From contig JAOAHS010000009.1 in assembly GCA_026415135.1 (NCBI GenBank), forward strand, positions 1-64,000: a stretch of 64,000 bases of DNA, written 5' to 3'. The notes under the pieces are model-generated. The model had not been told where the DNA came from and ran no database searches. It was given only the letters and a program-made list of their open reading frames with translations. Below are positions 36,276-44,726 of this stretch, in pieces. How positions within the stretch are numbered: the stretch's first letter is position 1; every line of letters starts with the position of its first letter. Made by a program: the position numbers and the translations under genes. The DNA is from Calditerrivibrio sp. (GTDB lineage: Bacteria; Chrysiogenota; Deferribacteres; Deferribacterales; Calditerrivibrionaceae).

Positions 36276-37169
36276 TCAAGATTTATTAATAAACACTTTT
36301 TTATTATTAAGACCTAATTTTGCTAAAAATGAATAAACCTCATCTTCTTTAGAAAAACTACCCACAGTAACATGATATTTAATCACTTCTTCCTGCTTAG
36401 AGGTGATAACACCCTTGATGGAGTTCTCCCTTAAAAAGTTTACTGCCTCCTCTTTACTATAAAAGTACCCTAAAAACAAAACAGGTTTATTACCTATATA
36501 TACATCAGACTTATCAGTATATTTATAAGCCTTATACACAACCATCTTCAGCCTTTCCACCTCTTTACTACTGTACGACAGTTTTCCATCTTTCAAGGCA
36601 GCTTTTATACGGTCAAGTTCCCCGGGGTAACAATCCTCGATAACCAATTGATAATTTGATTTGGTATCAGATGAAAGATAAGGCTTATCTATTGCTTTAT
36701 CTTTTGTATCATTATCGATTTTTCGAACTGAGGATATATTATCAACTGTCTTCTTTTTATCCTTTTCTTCATCAATAAACACAATCTCCCCTATCACCTT
36801 AAACTCTGCAAACTCAGCAGTGTCATTATCAACGGATGTTACATTGTCATTAGGTTTAGTCACAGGTGGCTTTTTGTTATTAACCTGCTCGACAATCTGC
36901 TTTTTTTTCTCTACTTCTTTTTTCAATTGCAACATCTTATAGTAAAAATAACCAAATACAGACGCAGAAACTATCAAAAGCACAGAAAAACCAGTTAAAC
37001 TATATATCAGTAATCTCGAAACTTTTTTCTTAGGTGTAGGAACTGACTCCACCTGTTCAGTGGATTCTAAAACCTCCTCCTCTTCCTGAAGTTGTATTTC
37101 ACCGTGGGTGATCTGATATATCTCAGAAAAACTCTTATCAAAAAATCTTAGAAGATTTAATCTAATCAT
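36276..37169 (-). CDS. Membrane-anchored SPOR-like protein
   Basis: A 297-residue protein with a cytoplasmic N-terminus (about 1-52), one membrane helix (about 53-75) and a long polar linker containing many Asp, Lys and Thr residues (about 80-185). The C-terminal domain (about 225-297) has two repeats resembling SPOR: PVLFLGYFYSKEEAVNFL and HVTVGSFSKEDEVYSFLAKLG. Such domains bind denuded peptidoglycan at division sites. It is an inner-membrane protein facing the periplasm. No clear Shine-Dalgarno precedes the ATG. Confidence 0.65.
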   Translation of the reverse strand: MIRLNLLRFFDKSFSEIYQITHGEIQLQEEEEVLESTEQVESVPTPKKKVSRLLIYSLTGFSVLLIVSASVFGYFYYKMLQLKKEVEKKKQIVEQVNNKKPPVTKPNDNVTSVDNDTAEFAEFKVIGEIVFIDEEKDKKKTVDNISSVRKIDNDTKDKAIDKPYLSSDTKSNYQLVIEDCYPGELDRIKAALKDGKLSYSSKEVERLKMVVYKAYKYTDKSDVYIGNKPVLFLGYFYSKEEAVNFLRENSIKGVITSKQEEVIKYHVTVGSFSKEDEVYSFLAKLGLNNKKVFINKS

Positions 37170-37171
37170 AA

Positions 37172-37194
37172 GAATAAAGGAGGGTTACCCCTCC
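37172..37194 (-). terminator. Short GC stem after the EF-G-like gene
   Basis: On the minus strand GGAGGG and CCCTCC form a 6-bp stem with a 4-nt loop, followed by TTTATTCTT. It lies between the EF-G-like gene and the SPOR-like gene and might be a weak terminator or a ribosome-site-masking hairpin. Confidence 0.45.
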
Positions 37195-37199
37195 CATCA

Positions 37200-39296
37200 C
37201 TAATCTTCCTCTTCTTCTTGTTGAGCTTTTTTATTCTCAGCGATAACCTTTTCGGCAAGATAACTTGGCAGTTCCTCATAGTGGCTAAATTCTATGGTAA
37301 ATGTTCCTCTGCCACCTGTTATAGATCTGAGATCTGGTGCATACTTTAAAACTTCTGCCATAGGTACCTGAGCCCTTATATGCTGGCCATTTACCTGTGG
37401 CTCCACATTTACGATCCTACCCCTTCTGGAGTTCAGATCACCTATTACAGCACCAGTGGTATCATCTGGTACAAACACATCAAGGTTCATTATGGGCTCA
37501 AGTATTGTAGGTGAAGCCAAAGCGGCAACCTTTTTAAACGCTAAGGAAGCAGCTATTTTAAATGCCATCTCGGAGGAGTCTACGGAATGATATGATCCAT
37601 CGTACAAAATAGCCTTAAAATCAACTGTAGGGAATCCAGCAAGTACGCCCCTCTGGGAAGCTTCCCTTAACCCTTTTTCCACAGCAGGGATATACTGCTT
37701 TGGAACCACACCACCAACTATCCTATCTTCAAAAACAAAACCAGCACCCCTTTCAAGAGGCTGAAGCTCTATCCATACATCCCCATACTGACCTCTACCA
37801 CCGGACTGCTTCTTATACTTACCCTGTCCTTGAGCAGACTTTTTAATCGTCTCTTTGTATGGTACTTTGGGTGTTTTTAGATCAACTTCAACATTAAACT
37901 TTTTCTTCAGCTTATCCACTATAACCTCAATATGCATCTGCCCTGTTCCGCTGAGGAGTAGTTCATTTGTCTGCTCATCTCTATTTAGCCTTATACCTAT
38001 ATCTTCTTCCATAAGTCTATGCAAACCAGAACTTACCTTATCCTCATCATCCTTAGATTTTGGAACAAGAGAAAATGCCAGAACAGGCTCAGGGATCTGA
38101 ACAGGCTCAAATACTATGGTTGATTTTTTATTTTTTGATAATGTATCAAATGTTTCTGTATATTTCAATTTATTGATCATACCTATCTGTCCCGAGATAA
38201 GTTTATCTACTTTGATAAAGTTTTTACCTTGAAGTAGGTAAAGCTGGTTTACCTTTTCTGTTTCATCTTTATTTACATTATAGATCTCTGTATCGTTTGT
38301 TATTTCACCGGAATAAACTCTAAAAATAGTCAATTTTCCAGCAAAAGGATCTATAAAAGTTTTGAATACAAAAGCCCTAAACTCATTATCCATAGGATCA
38401 ATAAATATCGCTTCACCGGTTTTTTGATCTATAGCTTTTTTTCTTTCCCTTTCAAGAGGTGATGGTAAAAACTTGATAATGGATTCAAGTAACAGTTTGC
38501 TACCGATATTTTTCACAGCAGAACCTGGTATCACAGGGAAAAACCTTTTGGCAATAGTCCCCTCTCTAATACCTTTTATAATCTCTTCCTCAGTAAAATC
38601 TGCACCATCTAAATACTTCTCAATAAGGGAGTCATCTACCTCACTTATGGCCTCAAGTAGCTTGTTCCTGTGCACTTCAGCCTCTGACAGCAGATCAGCA
38701 GGTATATCTTCTATTTTATAATTTGCAGTAGGCTCAGATGGGTAAAAATATGCTTTCATTTTTACCAAATCTATTACTCCCTTAAAACTGTCCTCTTGAC
38801 CTATAGGGAGATATATGGGTAATGGTCTTACTTTAAAGGTTTTCTCTATATCTGCAAGGGCTCTAAAAAAATCAGCCCTCTCTTTGTCCATTTTATTAAC
38901 AAAAATAATTTTAGCTAAATCATACTCGTCAGCATACTTCCATACCCTTTCTGTTTCAACTTTAACACCCGTGATGGCACTGGCAACCACCACCGCCCCA
39001 CCAACGGCAGACACTGCACACTTTGTCTCATGAAGAAAGTTTGCATAACCTGGAGTATCTATAATATTTATGAGGGTATTATTCCACTCAATTGATGCTA
39101 CTTTTAGATTTATAGATATTTTACGGTCGATCTCAACAGGATCAAAGTCCATAAGGCTTGTCCCATTGTCCACACTTCCTATTCTATTGTTTACTTTTGC
39201 GTTATAAAGAATTGTATCTACAAGACTTGTCTTACCCGCACCACCATGAGAAATAAAAGCAACGTTGCGGATATTCTTAATGTCACCTACATTCAT
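37200..39296 (-). CDS. EF-G paralogue (elongation factor G-like)
   Basis: A 698-residue five-domain translational GTPase. G1 reads SHGGAGKTS instead of the AHIDAGKTT of canonical EF-G. G2/G3 are seen as EIDRKISIN and IIDTPGYANF, G4 as VNKMDKERAD. The domain IV loop RGGRGQYGDVWI and the C-terminal domain V (LNSRRGRIVNVEPQVNGQHIRAQVPMAEVL) are present. The variant G1 groups it with the EF-G2/FusA2-like set, whose role (recycling, stress or other) varies. A canonical fusA is expected elsewhere. The C-terminus ends in a run of glutamates. Confidence 0.85.
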   Translation of the reverse strand: MNVGDIKNIRNVAFISHGGAGKTSLVDTILYNAKVNNRIGSVDNGTSLMDFDPVEIDRKISINLKVASIEWNNTLINIIDTPGYANFLHETKCAVSAVGGAVVVASAITGVKVETERVWKYADEYDLAKIIFVNKMDKERADFFRALADIEKTFKVRPLPIYLPIGQEDSFKGVIDLVKMKAYFYPSEPTANYKIEDIPADLLSEAEVHRNKLLEAISEVDDSLIEKYLDGADFTEEEIIKGIREGTIAKRFFPVIPGSAVKNIGSKLLLESIIKFLPSPLERERKKAIDQKTGEAIFIDPMDNEFRAFVFKTFIDPFAGKLTIFRVYSGEITNDTEIYNVNKDETEKVNQLYLLQGKNFIKVDKLISGQIGMINKLKYTETFDTLSKNKKSTIVFEPVQIPEPVLAFSLVPKSKDDEDKVSSGLHRLMEEDIGIRLNRDEQTNELLLSGTGQMHIEVIVDKLKKKFNVEVDLKTPKVPYKETIKKSAQGQGKYKKQSGGRGQYGDVWIELQPLERGAGFVFEDRIVGGVVPKQYIPAVEKGLREASQRGVLAGFPTVDFKAILYDGSYHSVDSSEMAFKIAASLAFKKVAALASPTILEPIMNLDVFVPDDTTGAVIGDLNSRRGRIVNVEPQVNGQHIRAQVPMAEVLKYAPDLRSITGGRGTFTIEFSHYEELPSYLAEKVIAENKKAQQEEEED

Positions 39297-39324
39297 AAAT
39301 GCCCCCTAACAAAAATTTTAACTA

Positions 39325-39352
39325 ATTTTAACAGATAAAATGAAAAATTCAA
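39325..39352 (-). promoter_or_regulatory. Promoter of the EF-G-like gene
   Basis: On the minus strand TTGAAT (39347-39352), 16 nt, TAAAAT (39325-39330), with a TGT extension before the -10. The box ends 28 nt before the ATG at 39296, which has a GGGGG ribosome site. Confidence 0.55.
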
Positions 39353-41238
39353 GATTTTTTGTTTAACAATGGGATGGTAAAATAGAACGTTGCTCCCTTA
39401 CCCAGTTCAGATTCAGCCCAAACTCTTCCACCATGGTTCTCTATAATACTTTTTACTATAGAAAGCCCCAATCCTGAGCCCTTAACTATCGGATTATCAC
39501 CTCTTGCCTCTTGAAAAAAAGGCTCGAAGATCTTATCTTTATTCTTAGGATCAAAACCTATTCCGTCATCAGCAATACTTATCACCATTTCCCTCATAGC
39601 AGTATCCTCATAACCCCTGATGACTATGTGGCCCTCGTGCCCTACGAATTTTATAGCATTCCCCAGTATGTTAAAGACAACATCTTCCAACAATTTTTCA
39701 TCAGCATAAACTGTTAAGTTGGGATCGATATCGATCTCCAATTTTATTTTTTTCTCAGATAATAAAGAAGAGAGAATCGATATAACCCTGTTTACAATGG
39801 TTAAGACCTTATTATCTTTTTTATTTAACGCCAATTTGTTAGTTTGTAATTTTGAAAAATCTATGATCTTGTTTACATAATCGAGAAGTTTCCCGCCAGC
39901 CTCAATTATCTTTTCCGCATATTTTACAGTTGTTTCATCGACATTTCTCATCTTTTTTAATAGCTGTGCAAAACCTAAAATGGCATTCAGGGGGGTTCGT
40001 ATCTCGTGGGTAACACTTGCTAAGAAGATATTTTTTATCTTTTCACTTTCCAACAGTTGCTGTGCCATCTCCAGATATTTAATCTCTTGAATATGTATAT
40101 TAAATAGTTCCTGAAAAAGGTTTATATAAATTTTTAATACACTTTCTTGCAAAAACTTCTTATTTTTCACACATAGATTAGCATTCAAGTAATAATATCT
40201 ATTATTAACAAAAAATTTCATCGAAATATCAAACCCAGTTTCCTCATGATCAGACAATATAAGTTCATTAATAAGGTTAGAGTTTTCTTTTATTATATTT
40301 TGAAACTCAATAATGATTTCAGGAAAATCTCTTTTAAAATTAATATTTATTATCTTCTCTATAATTAACATGATCTCAAGAATTATGGTATTCTTCTCGT
40401 GGGAGATCATCATATCCACGATACTATCCAAATAAGATAAAAACTCTTTTGTCAGAAAGTTAATCCTTTGAAGAGTATCCTCTTTCACTATATTCTTATT
40501 CAAATAGTTGATTAACAAATCAGAAACAGCGACATGATACGTTGAATGGTAGGCACTAATCTCCTCCACCATATCCACAGTAATTCTGTCCAAAGCATGG
40601 CGATGCCTTTCCAAGATCTCGCTTACGTAACATTTTTTTGGATCTTTGATTACCTCCACTATATCCTGTGACAAATCATCTTTTTCTATCATACCCCTAA
40701 TATTATCGTAATTTGTTATATGAGATCTTTTAATGTTGTTGATAATATCCACTATACTTTTAAATTCATTCACACTAAATAGACAAAGATCACTTCTTTC
40801 GTAATAACTGTGAAGCATTATAGCCAGACTCAATCCCAAATACTTTTCCAAAACCTTCAAAATCTCTTTAACATTTGAGTACTTCTCCTCAAAGATAATT
40901 TCTGTATATAAATTTTTCAGCAACGAATGGGCAGCAACCACATAGGTGTTATCCAGTCTGATTCTATAGTGAATAAGCCCCACATTATATATATATGGAA
41001 TAAGATCGTAAAAATCCAAACTGAAGAGGTTTCTCTGATATTGCATCTGGGTCTTGGACAGCCTCAGTATCTCCGATTCACCTCTTAGAAAATTCTTTGT
41101 ATAACCGTTTCTCATCAAAAAGTCGTAAAATTGGGTTGATATCTTCTTACCATATTTTATACTTAGCTTATGAAGAAGATTTGCATAATCCTTATCAGTT
41201 TCTGAAATATCAAATATAGACAAAAAAATATCTAGCAT
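39349..41238 (-). CDS. Globin-coupled sensor histidine kinase
   Basis: A 629-residue soluble kinase. Residues about 15-165 match a protoglobin/globin-coupled sensor: the proximal histidine is H90 in VGLIHYRIRLD, followed by YVVAAHSLLKNLY. The pattern is that of HemAT-like haem domains that bind oxygen or other gases. Residues about 170-385 form a helical region of unknown type with a histidine-rich stretch (RHRHALDR). The kinase core has the phosphoacceptor in VTHEIRTPLNAILGFAQLL, an N-box (NILGNAIKF), a G1 box (DDGIGFD) and a G2 box (GSGLGLSI). It is co-oriented with two response regulators directly upstream, the likely partners. Confidence 0.87.
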   Translation of the reverse strand: MLDIFLSIFDISETDKDYANLLHKLSIKYGKKISTQFYDFLMRNGYTKNFLRGESEILRLSKTQMQYQRNLFSLDFYDLIPYIYNVGLIHYRIRLDNTYVVAAHSLLKNLYTEIIFEEKYSNVKEILKVLEKYLGLSLAIMLHSYYERSDLCLFSVNEFKSIVDIINNIKRSHITNYDNIRGMIEKDDLSQDIVEVIKDPKKCYVSEILERHRHALDRITVDMVEEISAYHSTYHVAVSDLLINYLNKNIVKEDTLQRINFLTKEFLSYLDSIVDMMISHEKNTIILEIMLIIEKIININFKRDFPEIIIEFQNIIKENSNLINELILSDHEETGFDISMKFFVNNRYYYLNANLCVKNKKFLQESVLKIYINLFQELFNIHIQEIKYLEMAQQLLESEKIKNIFLASVTHEIRTPLNAILGFAQLLKKMRNVDETTVKYAEKIIEAGGKLLDYVNKIIDFSKLQTNKLALNKKDNKVLTIVNRVISILSSLLSEKKIKLEIDIDPNLTVYADEKLLEDVVFNILGNAIKFVGHEGHIVIRGYEDTAMREMVISIADDGIGFDPKNKDKIFEPFFQEARGDNPIVKGSGLGLSIVKSIIENHGGRVWAESELGKGATFYFTIPLLNKKS

Positions 41239-41244
41239 ACAATC

Positions 41245-42288
41245 TCAATAAGCTAAGGAAATAGCAAAAGCATTCCCATAAAAATCTATTTTTTTACCAT
41301 CACCAACACAAAGCTTATCCACAACAAACCCAGAAACTGGTTTATCTGAAAAATACTCCCTAACCTTATCCAACAAAAAGCTCTCATCCATATCTTTTAG
41401 AATTCTTTCACATATAATAACAGAAACAAGTCTACCCGTCTCTTTCACCCTGAAACTTTTAAAAAAATCATCCAGTCTATCCATCCTCTCACTATCGAAA
41501 TCGTAATAGTAATAGTTTAAATGTATTTGAGAAGAGAAAATAACAGCATCAACAGGAATCAATACCCCATTTTCTACACAACAAAGATCGTTAGCTTTAA
41601 AACCAATAACCTCTCTGAAATGTCCAAGATTTGTAGAGTAATAGCTCAGTATATAGTTATTATCTTTGAACACCACTCTGTTATTATTATAACAAAAATT
41701 TATATCATCATGAACTTTAATAGCATCAGAGTAAGTAGACACAGTAATCCTATTCTCAACAAACGATTCGTTTACAATACCTTTAGGTATAGAAATAACG
41801 TAGTTCTTTTGGGATCTTTTATCCTTTAAAATGGTTAATACATCAGTATAAAAACATGAAGATGTCCAAACCACCATATTCTGATGTGGCAAATCAAAAT
41901 TTTCAAAGCTCTCTATATCATAGAAAGTAATACTACTAACTCTATTGATCAATAGACTTTTAACCTCGTGAATAAAACTATCCAATACAATAGGCTTTGG
42001 TGCGAAAAAATCGAATTTACCTGTATCACTATCATCTATAAAAGCACTTATCCCAACAACAGGAACAAAAAGATCTTTTTCTTTTATCTTTTGAAGAATC
42101 TCAAACCCATTCCCATCTGGAAGCATTAGATCAACTATAGCTAAATCCACATTAATCTGTTCTAATATTTCAAAGGCTTTAGCCTTGTTAGCAGCTACAT
42201 AAAACTCTGCATCTATTTCATTCCTCAAAAGATCATTCAATATCTCAAGATTAAATGGATCATCGTCCACAATCAATATTCTATACAC
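41245..42288 (-). CDS. Response regulator with an unassigned C-terminal domain
   Basis: A 347-residue protein. Residues 1-120 are a receiver (ILIVDDDPFNLEIL, phosphoacceptor aspartate in LAIVDLMLPDGNG, switch lysine in FAPKPI). The remaining about 220 residues match no family I recognise. They start with SITFYDIESFENFDLPHQNMVVW, are rich in strands and aromatic residues (HLNYYYYDF), and end with IDFYGNAFAISLAY. No helix-turn-helix, GGDEF, EAL or HD motif is present. It overlaps the HD-GYP regulator by 8 bp and lies 6 bp before the globin kinase, forming a three-gene module. Confidence 0.75.
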   Translation of the reverse strand: MYRILIVDDDPFNLEILNDLLRNEIDAEFYVAANKAKAFEILEQINVDLAIVDLMLPDGNGFEILQKIKEKDLFVPVVGISAFIDDSDTGKFDFFAPKPIVLDSFIHEVKSLLINRVSSITFYDIESFENFDLPHQNMVVWTSSCFYTDVLTILKDKRSQKNYVISIPKGIVNESFVENRITVSTYSDAIKVHDDINFCYNNNRVVFKDNNYILSYYSTNLGHFREVIGFKANDLCCVENGVLIPVDAVIFSSQIHLNYYYYDFDSERMDRLDDFFKSFRVKETGRLVSVIICERILKDMDESFLLDKVREYFSDKPVSGFVVDKLCVGDGKKIDFYGNAFAISLAY

Positions 42289-43390
42289 TTTTATATATCT
42301 CCTGCATTATTTTTAAAATAGGAGGCAGTTCCTCCTGATCTTTAAATTTCTCCTTGATAGTAAGGAACTGGGATAGGTTTTCAATAAAGATATCAAGTAG
42401 CTTAGGATTAAACATCTTACCCCTGTCTGCAACCATTATTTTTACAGCTTCTTCTATGGAATAGGGTTCTTTGTATACCCTCTTAGTAGTTAAAGCATCA
42501 AACACATCTGCAATTTTACATATTTGACCATATATATGTATATCATCCCCCTTCTTACCAAAAGGATAACCAGAACCATCCCAGTTTTCATGATGACCTG
42601 CAATAATCTGATAACCAGCCTTCAAAACAGGGAAATCCTCATGATCCTTGAGCATCTCAAGCCCAATATTCACATGTAGCTTCATTATATCAAACTCCTC
42701 TTTCGTGTATCTACCTGGCTTTAAAAGGATAGCATCAGGTATCCCTACCTTGCCTATATCATGCAAAGGAGCAGCCACATGAATCAACTCCACCTCCTCC
42801 TTTCCCAAACCATATAGTTCAGCTAATAAAGCAGAGTACTCACTCATCCTTTTGGTATGATCACCTGTCTCAAAATCCCGGTATTCTGTAGCTTTACCAA
42901 GTCTCAAACTTATTTCAAGCTCTGCTCTTTTGCTCCTTTTGAGAGCCTCTTGAAGCTCAAAGGTTCTCTCAGCAACCATCTTTTCAAGAGTGTTATTAAA
43001 GTTTTGTAGGACATCGGCATACAGCTTAACATTGAGAGTATTTTTTATCCTGAGCTGAAGCTCAAAAATATCAATAGGCTTAGTAATAAAATCGTTGGCA
43101 CCTAACTCGAGACATCTATATTTTTCATCGGGAAATGCTGTTATAACAATTATTGGTATATTGGGATAATTATGAGCTTTGGCTCCCCTTATCTCCCTTA
43201 AAACTTCGATACCGTTCATCAGAGGCATACCTATATCAAGCAGAACAAGGTCAACATCATGCTCCGAAAGCAGATTCAAGACTTGAAGTCCATTCTCAGC
43301 TTCCAAAAGCTTGTACCCTTGATCAGAAAGGAACTCAATAATTAACTCTCTGTTGAAAGACTCATCATCTGCTACTATTATTGTTGGCAT
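42281..43390 (-). CDS. RpfG-type response regulator (REC-HD-GYP)
   Basis: A 369-residue protein. A receiver (about 1-125; aspartate in LVLLDIGMPLMNG, lysine in ITKPID) is joined by a coiled helix (about 125-165) to an HD-GYP domain (about 165-360; HDIGKVGIPDAIL, GHHENWDGSGYPFG, KIADVFDALTTKRVY). It should hydrolyse c-di-GMP in response to phosphorylation. The region upstream has no Shine-Dalgarno and shows TTGATT-N18-GATAAT ending 9 nt before the ATG, so the mRNA leader may be only about 3 nt. Confidence 0.93.
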   Translation of the reverse strand: MPTIIVADDESFNRELIIEFLSDQGYKLLEAENGLQVLNLLSEHDVDLVLLDIGMPLMNGIEVLREIRGAKAHNYPNIPIIVITAFPDEKYRCLELGANDFITKPIDIFELQLRIKNTLNVKLYADVLQNFNNTLEKMVAERTFELQEALKRSKRAELEISLRLGKATEYRDFETGDHTKRMSEYSALLAELYGLGKEEVELIHVAAPLHDIGKVGIPDAILLKPGRYTKEEFDIMKLHVNIGLEMLKDHEDFPVLKAGYQIIAGHHENWDGSGYPFGKKGDDIHIYGQICKIADVFDALTTKRVYKEPYSIEEAVKIMVADRGKMFNPKLLDIFIENLSQFLTIKEKFKDQEELPPILKIMQEIYKSV

Positions 43391-43463
43391 AATAGTTATA
43401 TTATCATAATTTAAAATTTAATCAATCAATTTCTTATAAAAATAGTTGTGTTTCTTCCTAAGA

Positions 43464-43534
43464 AGGCGACGCCCGGGTTCGAACCGGGGTACACGATTTT
43501 GCAGACCGTTGCCTAACCACTCGGCCACGTCGCC
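43464..43534 (-). tRNA. tRNA-Cys (GCA anticodon)
   Basis: On the minus strand GGCGACG and CGTCGCC form the acceptor stem. The D arm is GGCC-GAGTGGTTA-GGC-like. The anticodon loop CTGCAAA (anticodon GCA) lies in a GGT/ATC-type stem, and the T arm is CCCGG-TTCGAAC-CCGGG. The discriminator is U (43464), as usual for tRNA-Cys. CCA is not encoded, in contrast to the tRNA-Sec in this window. Confidence 0.96.
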
Positions 43535-43548
43535 AATTAGGGGTATAA

Positions 43549-43577
43549 TTTATATATGATAAGATGCACCTTGTCAA
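43549..43577 (-). promoter_or_regulatory. Consensus promoter of tRNA-Cys
   Basis: On the minus strand TTGACA (43572-43577), 17 nt, TATAAA (43549-43554), 14 nt before the first tRNA base. Confidence 0.85.
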
Positions 43578-43606
43578 GAAGTTTCATAACAATATCTGTA
43601 AATCGC

Positions 43607-43635
43607 TTGAAAATTGGAACATTCTAATGTAGAAT
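43607..43635 (+). promoter_or_regulatory. Promoter of the luxPQ-like operon
   Basis: TTGAAA (43607-43612), 17 nt, TAGAAT (43630-43635). The LuxP-like gene starts at 43665 with an AAAGGGG ribosome site. Confidence 0.7.
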
Positions 43636-43664
43636 CATAATGAATATCCATCAAAGGGGATTTT

Positions 43665-44726
43665 ATGAGATTTTTATATCTTGTGGTTCTTTTTCTGATA
43701 TCAAAGGTAGCCTACTCTAATGAATACTGGACAATAGAAGAATTTTTAAAAAAATACCCGGAACAAAAAGTTCTCATGGAAAAATTAGATGAATTCGTTC
43801 AGACAAAAGGAACCCCATTAAAAACAAAAGTTAAAAAGGTGAAAATAGGGATAATCTATCCCGGTGGACAACTTTCAGATTACTGGGTTAGAAGTTTGAA
43901 ATCCTTTAAAGCAAGAATGGATGAGCTGGGCATCCAGTATGAACTATACTCTGCGTTTGTAGACGAAGACGATATCGAAAAGATAAAGCTTCATATCAAT
44001 TCATTTTTAAAAAATGAAATAGACTACCTTATCTTTACCCTCGATACGATAACCCACAAAAAGATTCTCTCCCAGCTAATAAATATGGACAAACCAAAAT
44101 TGATACTGCAAAATATCACCACTCCATTAAAGGAATGGGAGTATAAACAGCCCTTTCTTTACGTCGGCTTTGACCATATAGAGGGGACAAAACTTTTAGC
44201 TGATTACTTTAAAAAAAATTTTCCACCTGGTAGTAAATACCTTATGCTCTTTTACAAAGACGGATATGTATCGAAAATGAGAGGTGATCAGTTCATTTTT
44301 CTTACAAAAGACAGATTTACACTGGCAGGGGCTTTTTTTACACATGGCAAGAAAGATGTAGCCAAAGAAGCAGTAAAGAAATTTTTCCAATCGAATTCAG
44401 TGGATTTCATCTATAGCTGTTCTACTGATATTACCATAGGTGCAATGGAAGCTTTATCTGAACTTAAGTTAAAGCATAAAATAGCTTTAAATGGGTGGGG
44501 AGGTGGTGAAAAAGAGATAGAATTGATTTTAAATGGACTATTAGATGTCACAGTAATGCGAATGAACGATGATAACGGAGTAGCTATGGCAGAAGCAATA
44601 AAATTAGATCTTCTTGGAGAAAAAGTACCGGTTATATACACTGGTAAGTTCAATATTGTCGACAAAAGCACCAGTAGAGATAAAATTGAATATTTAAAAA
44701 AGCAGGCTTTTAGATACAGTAAATGA
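43665..44726 (+). CDS. luxP: LuxP-like periplasmic autoinducer-2 receptor
   Basis: A 353-residue exported sugar-binding-fold protein with signal peptide (cleavage near VAYS). Residues corresponding to the AI-2/borate contacts of Vibrio LuxP are all present: Q69, S71, W74, T125, N150, R206, T254, D255, W278 and R299. These stand for Q77, S79, W82, T134, N159, R215, T266, D267, W289 and R310 of LuxP as I remember that structure, with steadily shifting offsets of 8 to 12. The two arginines that hold the borate diester are kept. It overlaps the LuxQ-like kinase by 4 bp. No luxS is visible in this window. Confidence 0.85.
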   Translation: MRFLYLVVLFLISKVAYSNEYWTIEEFLKKYPEQKVLMEKLDEFVQTKGTPLKTKVKKVKIGIIYPGGQLSDYWVRSLKSFKARMDELGIQYELYSAFVDEDDIEKIKLHINSFLKNEIDYLIFTLDTITHKKILSQLINMDKPKLILQNITTPLKEWEYKQPFLYVGFDHIEGTKLLADYFKKNFPPGSKYLMLFYKDGYVSKMRGDQFIFLTKDRFTLAGAFFTHGKKDVAKEAVKKFFQSNSVDFIYSCSTDITIGAMEALSELKLKHKIALNGWGGGEKEIELILNGLLDVTVMRMNDDNGVAMAEAIKLDLLGEKVPVIYTGKFNIVDKSTSRDKIEYLKKQAFRYSK

